NCBI GenBank assembly: GCA_965206395.1
Contig: CBDBJK010000015.1
Location: 1-50,158, forward strand
DNA from: CBDBJK01 sp965206395
GTDB lineage: Bacteria > Chloroflexota > Dehalococcoidia > Lucifugimonadales > CATOSD01
DNA: 50,158 nt
Direction of reading: 5' to 3'
Shown: piece by piece, positions 17,622 through 25,964 of the stretch
Numbering within the stretch: the stretch's first letter is position 1
Layout of the letters: every line of letters starts with the position of its first letter
Position numbers and translations under genes: made by a program
The notes under the pieces: model-generated
The model's input: the letters and a program-made list of their open reading frames with translations, nothing else
The model's database searches: none
Told to the model about the DNA's origin: nothing

Positions 17622-18870
17622 GTGGTCCAACATCATTGAAATGAATACCATGATAGTCATTGTTCCTCTTGGGGGTTCAATCGTAACGTTGAACCGAGGA
17701 GGAACCATGATGTCTACCAAGAAGTACCGTATCAGACTGACTACCGACGAACAACAGGAACTCAACGCCTTGGTCTCACGCGGTCGGGCTGCGGCGTACA
17801 AACAGACCCATGCGCGCATTCTGCTGATGAGCGATGAGTCACGCTCGGACGGGGGAATGAAGGACGCGGACATCACCAGCGCGCTCGGTGTGGGACAGTC
17901 AACGGTCGAGCGAATACGCAAGCGCTGTGTGGAGGAGGGGGTTGAGTCTGCGCTGAATCGCAAAAAGCAACTGCGTCGGCGTCAAAAGAGACTGGACGGC
18001 GAAGGTGAAGCACGGTTGATAGCGATGGCCTGCGGGGAACCGCCGGAGGGGCGTGCCAGTTGGACCCTGAAGCTGTTGGCTGACCAGTTGGTCGAGTGTG
18101 AGATAGTCGGGACCATTAGCACCGAGACGGTTCGCCAGGCGCTTAAAAAAAAACGAACTGAAGCCGTGGCTGAAGCAGAGTTGGTGCATCCCGCCCGGTC
18201 AGAGCGCGGAGTTTGTGTGCGCGATGGAAGACGTGATGGAAGACGTACTGGAGGTCTACCAACGGCCGTACGATGGGAATGAGGTTCTGGTGTGCATGGA
18301 TGAGACGAGCAAACAGCAAGTCAAGGAGACGCGAGTGCCGCGTCCCGCAGCGCCCGGCTTATCGGCGGCATACGACTACGAATACGAGCGCAATGGAGTG
18401 AGCAGCCTGTTCATGCTGTTTGCACCGTTGGACGGATGGCGCCGAGTCGAGGTCAGAGAGCGTCGCACGAAGGTGGACTGGGCGCATGTGATAAAGAAAC
18501 TGGTCGACGAGGACTACCCTGACAGAGACCGGATCGTGCTGGTAATGGACAATCTCAACACTCACAAGCTGTCCTCGCTATACGAGGCATTCGAGCCTGC
18601 TGAGGCGAGGCGTATAGCTGAGCGACTGGAGATACACTACACTCCCAAACACGGGAGTTGGTTGAATATGGCGGAGATAGAGATCGGTGTGCTGGCTCGA
18701 CAGTGCCTGGACCGACGGATTGCCAATCAAGACATCCTGCGCGGCGAGGTCAATGCTTGGCAGAATCAACGCAACCGGGATGTGATACGAGTGGATTGGC
18801 GCTTCACTACCGAGGATGCGCGCATCAAGCTAAAGTCACTCTACCCATCAATACAAAAACGTTGAACCAC
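17622..18870 (+). mobile_element. IS630-family insertion sequence, copy C
   Basis: 1249 bp, flanked by TA at 17620-17621 and 18871-18872 in a CTAG target. It contains a 12-bp tandem duplication, GATGGAAGACGT, near 18223-18246 that is shared with copy D but absent in copies A and B. It inserts four extra residues (MEDV) in the second frame without disrupting it. A GTT for GTC change near 17941 is private to this copy. Confidence 0.93.
17707..18865 (+). CDS. IS630 transposase (two frames joined at an A9 run), copy C
   Basis: It starts at the ATG at 17707 with GAGGAGG upstream. Frame 1 carries the helix-turn-helix, and frame 2 carries the DDE core (CMDETS, LVMDNLNTHK, GSWLNMAEIEI). All catalytic residues are intact. 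The MEDVMEDV stretch at the head of frame 2 marks the C/D lineage. One-base slippage at the A run near 18145 is needed for the fused protein. Confidence 0.85.
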
Positions 18871-18929
18871 TAGGAGTAACCTTCTGGCTATATAAGTACT
18901 CATCTCTTCAATACCACCTTATATAAACC

Positions 18930-19257
18930 TCAGAATTGAACTTTCACCCCTGCAGCTTCGAGCTGAGGGATAACTACTTCTATGGAATTGGCGTCCAAAG
19001 GCTCGCCCCAAAGCCTGATCGTGTCGCCCTCGCCGAGGCCAATATCTAATAGTGGTGAGAGGTCGGTTATCTGATTCTTTGAAAACTCGATCAGCGTGAG
19101 ATTAGTGAGCGAAGACAATGGTGAGAGGTCACTAACATTGTTACTGGTAATATTGAGTCTGGTGAGATTGGTGAGCGAAGCCAGTGCTGAGATGTCGCTT
19201 ATCTCATTTTTCTGAAGGTTGAGATCGGTGAGATTGGTGAGCGAAGCCAGTGGTGAG
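18930..19257 (-). pseudogene. C-terminal part of a leucine-rich-repeat protein, separated by IS3
   Basis: The minus-strand frame holds 22-residue leucine-rich repeats: LASLTNLTDLNLQKNEISDI, then LTRLNITSNNVSDLSPLSS and LIEFSKNQITDLSPL. It ends in a typical LRR cap, GLGEGDTIRLWGEPLD then IPQLEAAGVKVQF, before the stop at 18930. The pattern is the internalin/bacterial SDS22-like class used in protein-protein contacts. IS3 copy 1 (19258-20580) interrupts the next repeat upstream. Joining the flanks across one GAG restores NEVIDISPLASLTNL, a perfect repeat. The 5' end of the gene is also damaged by a one-base deletion, so it was probably already decaying. No export signal is visible in what remains. 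Confidence 0.85.
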
Positions 19258-19346
19258 TGAGGTGGTACCCAAAAACTAGACAACTGGCTAAGAGAGAGTC
19301 CAGCTCCTAAAATAACCGGCAACTAACCGACGTGAAGGAGCAGGAC

Positions 19347-19631
19347 ATGAAGCAGACGAGGAATAAGCACAGTCCGGCGTTCAAGGCCAAGGTGGCCCTG
19401 GCCGCCCTTGCGGGGGAAGGGACCATCGCCCAGCTGGCCAGCCGATTTGAGGTCCATCCCAGTCAGATTCACGCCTGGAAAAGGGCCCTGGTGGAAGGAG
19501 CCCCGGAGCTATTTGCCACCAATCAGAAATCCCAGGAGAAAGCCAAGGAAGCTCAGATTAACCACCTCTACCGGCACATCGGCCAGCTGAAGGTGGAACG
19601 CGATTTTTTGTCGGAAAGGTCCGGTCTATGA
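19347..19631 (+). CDS. IS3 transposase OrfA, copy 1
   Basis: 94 residues from the ATG at 19347 (AAGGAG site 8 bases upstream). A helix-turn-helix is seen in AQLASRFEVHPSQIHAWKRA, followed by a leucine-zipper-like coiled coil, AQINHLYRHIGQLKVERDFL. The stop overlaps the OrfB start by ATGA. OrfA binds the terminal repeats. Confidence 0.92.
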   Translation: MKQTRNKHSPAFKAKVALAALAGEGTIAQLASRFEVHPSQIHAWKRALVEGAPELFATNQKSQEKAKEAQINHLYRHIGQLKVERDFLSERSGL

Positions 19632-20563
19632 GTCGCAGCATACGGCGAGCCATGATAGACCGAGACCACCAGCAGCTGTCTTTGGTGCGTCAATGTATCC
19701 TGCTGGACGTCAGCCGGGCCTCGGTGTACTACCGGCCGGTACCGACCAGGGCAGAAGACCTGGAGTTGATGGCCCTGATGGACCGTCAGTATTTGAAGAC
19801 CCCCTTCTACGGCTCCAGGAAGATGAAGGCCTGGCTGCTGCAACAGGGCTATCTGGTGAGCCGAAAAAGGGTTCGAAGGCTGATGCGGTTGATGGGTCTG
19901 GAAGCCATCTACCGGCGTCCCAACACCAGCAAACCAGCGCCGGGACACCGGATCTTTCCCTATCTGCTGAAGGGAGTGGAGGTTAATCGGGTCGACCAGG
20001 TCTGGGCCGCGGACATCACCTACATCCCCATGGCGAAGGGCTTCCTGTACCTGGTGGCCATCATGGACTGGCACAGCCGGCACGTGCTGGCCTGGAAGCT
20101 CTCCAACACCATGGACACCAGCTTCTGCGTGGCGGCGTTGGAGGAAGCCCTGGGTAAGGGACGACCGGAGATATTCAACACCGACCAGGGGAGTCAGTTC
20201 ACCAGTGAGGCCTTTACCCAGACGTTGCAGGAGCAGAGGGTCCAGGTCAGCATGGATGGTAAGGGTAGGTACCTGGACAACATCTTCGTGGAGCGGCTGT
20301 GGCGGAGCATCAAGTACGAGGAGGTGTATCTGAAAGCTTACCAGACCGTCGCCGAGGCCCGAACTGGGATCAATGCCTACCTGGAGTTCTACAACCGGCA
20401 GAGGCCTCACCAGGCTTTGGGCTACCGGACCCCAGCAGAGGTGTACCAACATGGCCAGGAAGAAAGGGGAGCAGCAGCTGAAGAAGCAGGGCTGCCATCG
20501 GGCTTGGTGAAACCTAGCGCAGGGGTGGGAGACTCTCTTAATTTAGCCCTCGTGCTGTCTTAA
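19628..20563 (+). CDS. IS3 transposase OrfB, copy 1
   Basis: 311 residues with an RNase-H-like integrase core. It shows WAADITYIP (D129), NTDQGSQFTS (D186) and FVERLWRSIKYEEVY (E222), the D-D-35-E spacing of IS3 enzymes. HTH_21-type helices lie near 50-95 (YGSRKMKAWL, RRLMRLMGLEAIYRRPNT). It overlaps OrfA by 4 bp, so it is made by coupling or by frameshift fusion. No lesion is seen; the copy looks active. Confidence 0.93.
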   Translation: MSRSIRRAMIDRDHQQLSLVRQCILLDVSRASVYYRPVPTRAEDLELMALMDRQYLKTPFYGSRKMKAWLLQQGYLVSRKRVRRLMRLMGLEAIYRRPNTSKPAPGHRIFPYLLKGVEVNRVDQVWAADITYIPMAKGFLYLVAIMDWHSRHVLAWKLSNTMDTSFCVAALEEALGKGRPEIFNTDQGSQFTSEAFTQTLQEQRVQVSMDGKGRYLDNIFVERLWRSIKYEEVYLKAYQTVAEARTGINAYLEFYNRQRPHQALGYRTPAEVYQHGQEERGAAAEEAGLPSGLVKPSAGVGDSLNLALVLS

Positions 20564-20580
20564 TAATGGGGTCCACCTTA

Positions 20581-20748
20581 GAGATGTCAATTACCTCGTT
20601 ATCTTGCATCCAGAGAAAGGTAAGATTGGTGAGCGAAGCCAGTGGTGAGATGTCAATTACCTCGTTATCTTGCATCCAGAGAAAGGTAAGATTGGTGAGC
20701 GAGCCAGTGGTGAGATGTCAATTACCTCGTTATCTTGCATCCAGAGAA
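20581..20748. repeat. Tandem 66-bp LRR-coding repeats
   Basis: Units begin at 20581, 20647 and 20712 with GAGATGTCAATTACCTCG. The first two are identical over 66 bp. The middle step is 65 bp because of a deletion, and the last unit is partial. Each encodes one 22-residue leucine-rich repeat. Slippage between such units would change repeat number. Confidence 0.85.
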
Positions 20749-20777
20749 CTGTCGATATTCTGGATAGTACGCCCATG
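20581..20777 (-). pseudogene. 5' part of the leucine-rich-repeat gene, with a one-base deletion
   Basis: Three near-identical 66-bp units encode FLWMQDNEVIDISPLASLTN in the minus direction. Between the second and third units one A is missing (GAGCGAGCC against GAGCGAAGCC near 20702), which shifts the frame. An ATG at 20777 begins MGVLSRISTVLWMQDNEVID, but this is probably not the original start. The unit identity is much higher than among the downstream repeats, indicating recent duplication. Confidence 0.72.
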
Positions 20778-20838
20778 AGCCGTTTTAGCTATAACACGTT
20801 TCAGTGATTTACCAGGGCACTGAAGCTCGAACGAAATT

Positions 20839-21981
20839 CTACTCGATCAGATGCCGCTTCAATACGTCCTCGTCGAACTCGATGCCGAGACCAGGGCCTG
20901 TTGGCGGAATGATGTAGCCGTTTTCGAACACGAGAGGTTCTTTGAAAATTATCTTGTGGAGCGGCCCCTGGTTCGCCTCCTGGATGAGGAAGTTCGGCGA
21001 GCAGGTGTCGACCTGAATCGCGGAGGCGGCGGCAATTGGCCCGCAGTACATGTGGGGCGCTATCATCGCGTAGTGGGTCTCTGCAATGCTGGCGATTTTC
21101 TTCGCCTCCGTTATCCCACCGCACTGTCCGACGTCCAGCTGAATGATCTGCGCTGCCTTCTTTTCGAGAACCTGCGCGAACTCGTACTTCGTAACCAGCC
21201 GTTCGCCTGTGGCTATCGGAATGCTCGTATGGGCAGCAACTCTAGCCATCTCATCCATGTTCTCGGGTGGAACCGGTTCCTCGAACCAGAAGGGGTGGTA
21301 CGGTTCGAGATAATCGGCGACGCGGATCGCACTATAGGTCGTCAGCTGACCATGAGTCCCGATCCCCACCTCCAATTTGTTGCCGACGGCGTTCCGAATG
21401 CTTTCGAATATCTTCGCCGCGTGTTCGATCTCCCAAAGTGGAATATCTCTTGGTATCGGATACATCGGCATGAACGGGTCGAGCTTGCAGGCCGAGTTGC
21501 CCTCTTGGAGTAACTGTACCGCGACCTCGCCCGCTCGTTCGGGATCGTCTTTGAAGGGGCCTCCCGGCATGTAGGCATAGGCTCGGAGTTTTTCGTGGTA
21601 CTGTCCGCCCAGAAGATTATAGATAGGCTGGTTCGCCGCCTTACCAACGATGTCCCACAGCGCCATGTCAATCGCACTTATCACCGGAGTAGCGTAGAGG
21701 CTTGGGTGGCGGAAGTCATGGCGGGAGGCGTACATCCGGTCCCATATCCTCTCGATGTTAAAGGGGTTCTCTCCGATGACATACTGGCCAGCCAACTCCT
21801 CTATCAGGCTGACTTGCGACTTCAGGTCACCCAGATTGCGTGAGTAAGCGCCCCCGGTTACACGCTCGCCAAGTCCTATGATTCCTTCGTCGGTTCTGAG
21901 TTCCAGAAACAGCAGATATCTGCCACCAATGTACGGTTCCTCGTTTTCAACGACCATTGTCTTGAGATCAACGACTTTCAA
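20839..21981 (-). CDS. Enolase-superfamily (mandelate racemase/galactonate dehydratase-like) enzyme
   Basis: 380 residues, normal for the family. It has an N-terminal capping domain, SAIDMALWDIVGKAANQPIYNLLGG (about 102-126), and a TIM-barrel part. The barrel shows FWFEEPVPPENMDEM (metal Glu), PIATGERLVTKYEF (metal Glu), IIQLDVGQCGGITEAKKIA and APHMYCGPIAAASA (catalytic His region). At the first metal-ligand site the text is VGIGTHGQLT where many relatives have an Asp before the xHG. The subgroup may therefore use a different ligand. Likely role: dehydration of an acid sugar, feeding central metabolism. Expansion of this superfamily is reported for SAR202-type Chloroflexota. The last 8-10 residues (DEDVLKRHLIE) form a normal tail. 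Confidence 0.9.
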   Translation of the reverse strand: MKVVDLKTMVVENEEPYIGGRYLLFLELRTDEGIIGLGERVTGGAYSRNLGDLKSQVSLIEELAGQYVIGENPFNIERIWDRMYASRHDFRHPSLYATPVISAIDMALWDIVGKAANQPIYNLLGGQYHEKLRAYAYMPGGPFKDDPERAGEVAVQLLQEGNSACKLDPFMPMYPIPRDIPLWEIEHAAKIFESIRNAVGNKLEVGIGTHGQLTTYSAIRVADYLEPYHPFWFEEPVPPENMDEMARVAAHTSIPIATGERLVTKYEFAQVLEKKAAQIIQLDVGQCGGITEAKKIASIAETHYAMIAPHMYCGPIAAASAIQVDTCSPNFLIQEANQGPLHKIIFKEPLVFENGYIIPPTGPGLGIEFDEDVLKRHLIE

Positions 21982-22068
21982 TGCTAGCTCCTGACCTTTT
22001 ATCTACTTACCAAAATATTACGCCCGGAATTTCTCAGATGGAACCTCTCCTCCTCTAATTCCTTCCTT

Positions 22069-22094
22069 TATATGTATCTCCTATATGTATCTCC
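22069..22094. repeat. Tandem 13-bp repeat TATATGTATCTCC x2
   Basis: Two exact head-to-tail copies (22069-22081 and 22082-22094) in the AT-rich region between divergent genes. It may be an operator or a slippage product. No similar copy was noticed elsewhere. Confidence 0.6.
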
Positions 22095-22108
22095 CTGTAT
22101 TATGTTTA

Positions 22109-22138
22109 TCGACTTCTAGTTGCTAATTACTCTATAAT
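22109..22138 (+). promoter_or_regulatory. Candidate sigma-70 promoter for the DUF1800 operon
   Basis: TCGACT, then 18 bp, then a consensus TATAAT at 22133-22138, 115 bp upstream of the DUF1800 start. The -10 is perfect and the -35 is weak. The tandem 13-bp repeats sit just upstream. Confidence 0.4.
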
Positions 22139-22253
22139 ACGCAGTAAGCTTTCAGAGCACAGTATAGTATGGTGTAGTGGCGAAATGACAGAGTATCTAT
22201 TTGTTACGTAACGACCCGAGTGATTATTCAATGACACCGGAGGAGAATCAACT

Positions 22254-23660
22254 ATGAAATCTGATCGATCACTGGTAGCCCATCTGATGAGACGCGCAGG
22301 CTTTGGTGCCACGCCTGACGAGCTTGATTCACTGACCAGCCAGAAGACTTACGAGGAGATTGTTGACGACCTCGTTTCGCCGGAGCGATTTCCTGAGATA
22401 GACATCTCTTATCTGGAGAGGTACTACACAGGAGAAGCCGTTGCTATCCACGTCGGGAAATGGCTGTATCGCATGGTCAACACAAAAAGGCCGCTTGAAG
22501 AGAAAATGACTCTCTTCCTACATCACATTTTCCCAGTTGCATGGGGCAAAAGCGAACACCTTGACTCCCTCCTTAAAGAGATCAAAATGTTCCGAGAAGT
22601 GGGAATGACGAATTTCAAGACTATCTTACTGGAACTGTCGCGTGATCCTGCCATGATCTTCTGGCTCGACAATAATGAAAATCACAAGGACGAGATCAAC
22701 GAAAACTACGGCAGAGAGTTGCTTGAACTGTTCTCTCTGGGCGTCGGAAATTACACGGAAGATGACATAAAGAGTACTTCTCGCGCGTTTACCGGATGGA
22801 CTTTCCGCCAGCCGCTTTCGATCTACCCATTTGGTCACTTCCCTGCGGAATTTGAATTCCTGCCTGAGGATCACGATTACGGTGAAAAAGAGTTCCTCGG
22901 CCACAAGGGAAATTTCGACGGGGAAGACATCATCGACATAATCGCGAAGCAGCCTGCGACGGCTAGGTTTATATCGAGACACCTGTACAATTTCTTCGTG
23001 GAAGACGAAACGCAGGTGCCGTCATGGGCTACGGAACCGCCAAAAGACGAAGCTGCTATCGCGATGCTCTCCGGGGTGTTCATGGAAACGGACGGCGACA
23101 TGAAAGCTGTTCTCAAGGCGCTTTTCAACTCCGACTTTTTCAAGAACGCAATCAATCTACATAAAGTCAAAAGCCCCACTGAATTGATCGCGGGCGTGCT
23201 CAAGCAGACCGGAGAATTTAGTTCTCCCACCCCTGGTATTCACCAGTTCGCTACGACTACACTCAACGGTGCATTAGTTGAAGGCACCATGGCAATCATG
23301 GGACAGAGGCTAATGAACCCTCCTACCGTAGAGGGATGGCATACAGGCCTCGAGTGGATCGATTCAGGGACTCTGAGTGAGAGAGTCGGCTTCGTGGAAC
23401 AGCAATTCCAGGATCCCGCCAAGCCCGGCATAAAAGATATAATCTCCAGGGCGGGCAGCCTCGACGACGATCCTTCAGCGATAGTCGACAGATGTCTGGA
23501 TCTAATGGGTGCGGTTAAGGTTAGCGATACAACCTACGATTTGCTGGTTACCTATACAAAGGAATTGAAAGAGATGGAAGATGATAATAACTCCGACGCG
23601 GTCGGCGTGCACAACATCCTTCAGTTGTTGGCATCAACCGTCGACTACCAATTCGCTTAA
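22254..23660 (+). CDS. DUF1800 family protein
   Basis: 468 residues that begin HLMRRAGFGATPDELDSL, the family's opening signature. They continue with KWLYRMVNTKRPLEEKMTLF and LHHIFPVAWGKSEH, then NENYGRELLELFSLGVGNYTEDDI and RAFTGWTFRQPL. Late in the protein come LMNPPTVEGWHTG and a helical tail. DUF1800 genes are nearly always beside DUF1501 genes, as here, and the pair has been linked to outer-surface or matrix proteins. No enzymatic activity is established. Unusually, no signal peptide is visible. ATG start at 22254, with CCGGAGGAG upstream. The downstream gene begins after 33 bp, so the two are co-transcribed. Codon use looks like its neighbours. Confidence 0.92.
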   Translation: MKSDRSLVAHLMRRAGFGATPDELDSLTSQKTYEEIVDDLVSPERFPEIDISYLERYYTGEAVAIHVGKWLYRMVNTKRPLEEKMTLFLHHIFPVAWGKSEHLDSLLKEIKMFREVGMTNFKTILLELSRDPAMIFWLDNNENHKDEINENYGRELLELFSLGVGNYTEDDIKSTSRAFTGWTFRQPLSIYPFGHFPAEFEFLPEDHDYGEKEFLGHKGNFDGEDIIDIIAKQPATARFISRHLYNFFVEDETQVPSWATEPPKDEAAIAMLSGVFMETDGDMKAVLKALFNSDFFKNAINLHKVKSPTELIAGVLKQTGEFSSPTPGIHQFATTTLNGALVEGTMAIMGQRLMNPPTVEGWHTGLEWIDSGTLSERVGFVEQQFQDPAKPGIKDIISRAGSLDDDPSAIVDRCLDLMGAVKVSDTTYDLLVTYTKELKEMEDDNNSDAVGVHNILQLLASTVDYQFA

Positions 23661-23693
23661 TGTCAGAAAATCCTAATCAAAGGACAATATAAT

Positions 23694-24830
23694 ATGAGCA
23701 ACAGTACTTCAGAAAATATCCTCGTTGTCGTTCAGCTTACAGGTGGAAACGACTTCATCAACACCGTAGTCCCTTACACGAATGGGCACTATTACGATGC
23801 CCGCAAAAAGGTCGTGATGGGACAGGATCAAGTCATGCCCATTAATGACGAACTTGCCATTAATTCCAACGCAGCCCCTTTCAAGAGGCTATTTGACGAA
23901 GGGGAGATGGCAATAGTACAGGGCATCGGTTATCCGAATTCGAACCGGTCTCATTTCAGGGGCATGGACATCTGGCATACCGCAGAACCGGACAGAGTCG
24001 GCAGCGAAGGATGGCTTGGACAGGCGATCCGAGAGCTTGATCCCAATTCGGAAAATGTGCTCACTGGAGTGAATGTAGGACAGGGCCTTCCAAGGGCAAT
24101 GGCTGTCACTGGGGTGCCAGTTACCTCCATCGGTGACCTTGAAGGGTACGGCGTTATGAAGCGAATGGAACAGGAAGAGCTTCGTGACAAAGTGGTCGAA
24201 GCGTTCAAGTCCATTTACGGTCAGGCCATAGGAGCGGGGCCCGTCATGGAATATATCGGCAAGACCGGATTGGACGTGCTAAAAGGCGCTGATCTGCTAT
24301 CAGATGTGGCGGGCCAATACGAGTCTACAGTGGAATACGCTGACAATCCCATCGCAAAGAACCTTAGAGATGTTGCGCGAATCCACCTCGCAGACCTCGG
24401 CACGAGAATCTTCTATACAAGTCACGGCGGATTTGACACGCATGCAAACGAGATGCCAAGCCATCCGAAACTGTTGACCGACCTTTCAGGTGCAATCTCA
24501 GATTTCCTTGACGATCTGCAAGAGCACAAAGCGGGCGACAACGTCACCATCCTGGTGTTCACTGAATTCGGACGTCGAATGCGCGACAACGGCAGTGGCA
24601 CTGACCATGGGTCCGGTGGAGGCGCGTTCATGTTCGGAAACAGCGTCAAAGGGGGCCTTTATTCTGAATATCCGTCCCTGAATCCAAAAGACTGGGAGCA
24701 CAATGAAGACCTGAAACACACAATCGACTTCAGGGGGATCTATGGGACCGTGCTCGAACAGTGGCTTGGCGTAGACGCCCGTCCAATCGTAAAAGGAGAC
24801 TTCGAGCAGATCTCCCCATTCAGGCCTTAA
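23694..24830 (+). CDS. DUF1501 family protein
   Basis: 378 residues. Seen: VVVQLTGGNDFINTVVPYTN (family start), SNRSHFRGMDIWHTA near 82-96, YTSHGGFDTHANE near 240-252, and TEFGRRMRDNGSGTDHGSGG near 285-304. The His/Asp-rich motifs resemble the alkaline-phosphatase-like fold proposed for this family. Most members begin with a twin-arginine signal; this one starts directly with the core (MSNSTSENILVVVQ), so it is probably cytosolic. The partner gene DUF1800 is immediately upstream. The function is not established. Confidence 0.92.
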   Translation: MSNSTSENILVVVQLTGGNDFINTVVPYTNGHYYDARKKVVMGQDQVMPINDELAINSNAAPFKRLFDEGEMAIVQGIGYPNSNRSHFRGMDIWHTAEPDRVGSEGWLGQAIRELDPNSENVLTGVNVGQGLPRAMAVTGVPVTSIGDLEGYGVMKRMEQEELRDKVVEAFKSIYGQAIGAGPVMEYIGKTGLDVLKGADLLSDVAGQYESTVEYADNPIAKNLRDVARIHLADLGTRIFYTSHGGFDTHANEMPSHPKLLTDLSGAISDFLDDLQEHKAGDNVTILVFTEFGRRMRDNGSGTDHGSGGGAFMFGNSVKGGLYSEYPSLNPKDWEHNEDLKHTIDFRGIYGTVLEQWLGVDARPIVKGDFEQISPFRP

Positions 24831-24867
24831 CAGCTTTGCTTAATAGTGTTCTTAGGAGGAGACATCG

Positions 24868-25896
24868 ATGTCACGTCCACACGGTTTGTTGAGGGCCGGA
24901 TATCCTTACTGGCGGACTCTTGGCATGCGGCGGATAACAAACTTCCCCACCGATATTGCTTTCGCCAAAAACAACACAACTTACATACTATGCCGCTCGG
25001 AAGGGGCCGCCGTTATCAGAATCTGGCCTCTCGAAGATATGGAGCAACAATCAGACGATCTTAAATCTATTGGCAGCTACGGAACTGATGACGGTCAATT
25101 CCTTTGGCCCGTGCAGATCATCACTAACGACGATGGAGATATTTTTGTCAGTGACGAAGCGACCAACCGGATTACCAGATTCAACGAAGCAGGAGAATTC
25201 GTATCAAAATGGGGCACGAAGGGTGACGGGGAAGGTCAGTTTGATGGTCCGACAGGCATAGCCTTCGACCCGGAAAATAATCTGGTGGTGGTCGATTCCA
25301 AGAACCACAGAATCCAAAAATATACAATAGATGGTCAATACATTGGCGGATTTGGCTCACACGGTTCGGAGCCTGGACAGATGGAGCTACCCTGGGGTCT
25401 GCATGTCGATGAGCACGGTGATATTTATGTGGCGGACTGGGGCAACAATAGATTTCAAGTGTTCTCCAGTGAAGGTGAATTGAAGAACGTCGTAGGCTCA
25501 TACGGCGATGGCGACGCCGAATTCAACAGGCCAACGGGAGTAGCTGTCGATAATCATAATGACATCTACATCGCGGACTGGGGCAACAACCGGGTGCAGA
25601 TGTTCAATTCTGAAGGCCATTACCTCTGTAGCTTCAGGGGAGACGCTTCCCTGTCTCGCGTGGCCCGTGCCTACATGCTCACGAATGCAGTGCCAAACAG
25701 ACTCAGAGAAACAGGTCGTATTGAGCAAGAAAAGTACCTCAGGCGACCGAGATCCGTTAGGGTAGACAGCGAATTTCGCCTGTTCATCCCAGACTACGAA
25801 ACATACCGTATCCAGATCTACGAGAAGGACTTCATCTTACTGGATGAGAGTCAGTTCGCGGAACCACTGAGAAACCCCACACTAGAGGTAACGTAG
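24868..25896 (+). CDS. NHL-repeat beta-propeller protein
   Basis: 342 residues from the ATG at 24868 (GGAGGA upstream). At least five NHL-type units are visible, for example GDIFVSDEATNRITRFNEAG, PTGIAFDPENNLVVVDSKNH, GDIYVADWGNNRFQVFSSEG and DIYIADWGNNRVQMFNSEGH. These form a six-bladed propeller, as in peptidyl-glycine lyases and many scaffolding proteins. The C-terminal part (about 290-342) closes the ring (RSVRVDSEFRLFIPDYETYR). No signal peptide is seen. It follows DUF1501 by 37 bp, so it is likely in the same operon, and the strong hairpin at 25926 marks the operon end. A binding role is more likely than catalysis. Confidence 0.9.
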   Translation: MSRPHGLLRAGYPYWRTLGMRRITNFPTDIAFAKNNTTYILCRSEGAAVIRIWPLEDMEQQSDDLKSIGSYGTDDGQFLWPVQIITNDDGDIFVSDEATNRITRFNEAGEFVSKWGTKGDGEGQFDGPTGIAFDPENNLVVVDSKNHRIQKYTIDGQYIGGFGSHGSEPGQMELPWGLHVDEHGDIYVADWGNNRFQVFSSEGELKNVVGSYGDGDAEFNRPTGVAVDNHNDIYIADWGNNRVQMFNSEGHYLCSFRGDASLSRVARAYMLTNAVPNRLRETGRIEQEKYLRRPRSVRVDSEFRLFIPDYETYRIQIYEKDFILLDESQFAEPLRNPTLEVT

Positions 25897-25925
25897 TCCC
25901 GTAGTAATAGTAAAAGATCATTTCA

Positions 25926-25964
25926 GGGAAGTTGTCCGTTGCCACTGGCAACGGACAACTTCCC
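25926..25964 (+). terminator. Strong 18-bp hairpin terminator
   Basis: GGGAAGTTGTCCGTTGCC, then ACT, then an exact complement, followed by TCTT. The stem is perfect over 18 bp, 29 bp after the NHL gene. The T-tract is short, but the stem is long enough to act as a terminator or 3'-end protector of the DUF1800-DUF1501-NHL transcript. Confidence 0.7.

Larger units (their letters stand above)
16535..18926 (+). pseudogene. 102-codon ORF split by IS5 copy 2 and IS630 copy C
   Basis: Three coding pieces join in frame when each IS and one TA copy are removed: 16535-16570 (12 codons), 17403-17621 (73 codons) and 18873-18926 (17 codons plus TAA). The result starts MGNSTPNPLTSLDELTYEII and includes FPKWFPDHMGIQRVSVEGDD and VRHNYVSGIVAEYKLKKITL. 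It ends GVTFWLYKYSSLQYHLI. It begins 12 bp after the UbiA-like gene, so it was probably the third gene of that operon. I do not recognise the family. It is predicted soluble and mixed alpha/beta, with no signal peptide. The aromatic last piece could be native or a read-through tail. Both insertions leave frame-compatible scars only on precise excision. Confidence 0.65.
19258..20580 (+). mobile_element. IS3-family insertion sequence, copy 1
   Basis: 1323 bp from TGAGGTGGTACCC to GGGGTCCACCTTA, an imperfect inverted terminal pair. It is flanked by a 3-bp duplication, GAG, at 19255-19257 and 20581-20583. Two more copies of exactly this length and orientation are at 27345-28667 and 35793-37115. 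Only a few base differences separate them. Confidence 0.93.

Noticed and set aside
13686..18870. IS5 copy 1 to IS630 copy C as a genomic island
   Set aside because: No integrase, attachment site or direct repeats at the ends; the enclosed genes look like ordinary chromosomal genes.
19568..20452. 294-codon antisense ORF in IS3 copies
   Set aside because: Low-complexity His/Gln/Val-rich translation, exactly opposite OrfB in all three copies, with no domain; a mirror frame.
20581..20748. CRISPR-like array
   Set aside because: The repeats are directly adjacent, encode 22-residue leucine-rich repeats and have no variable spacers.
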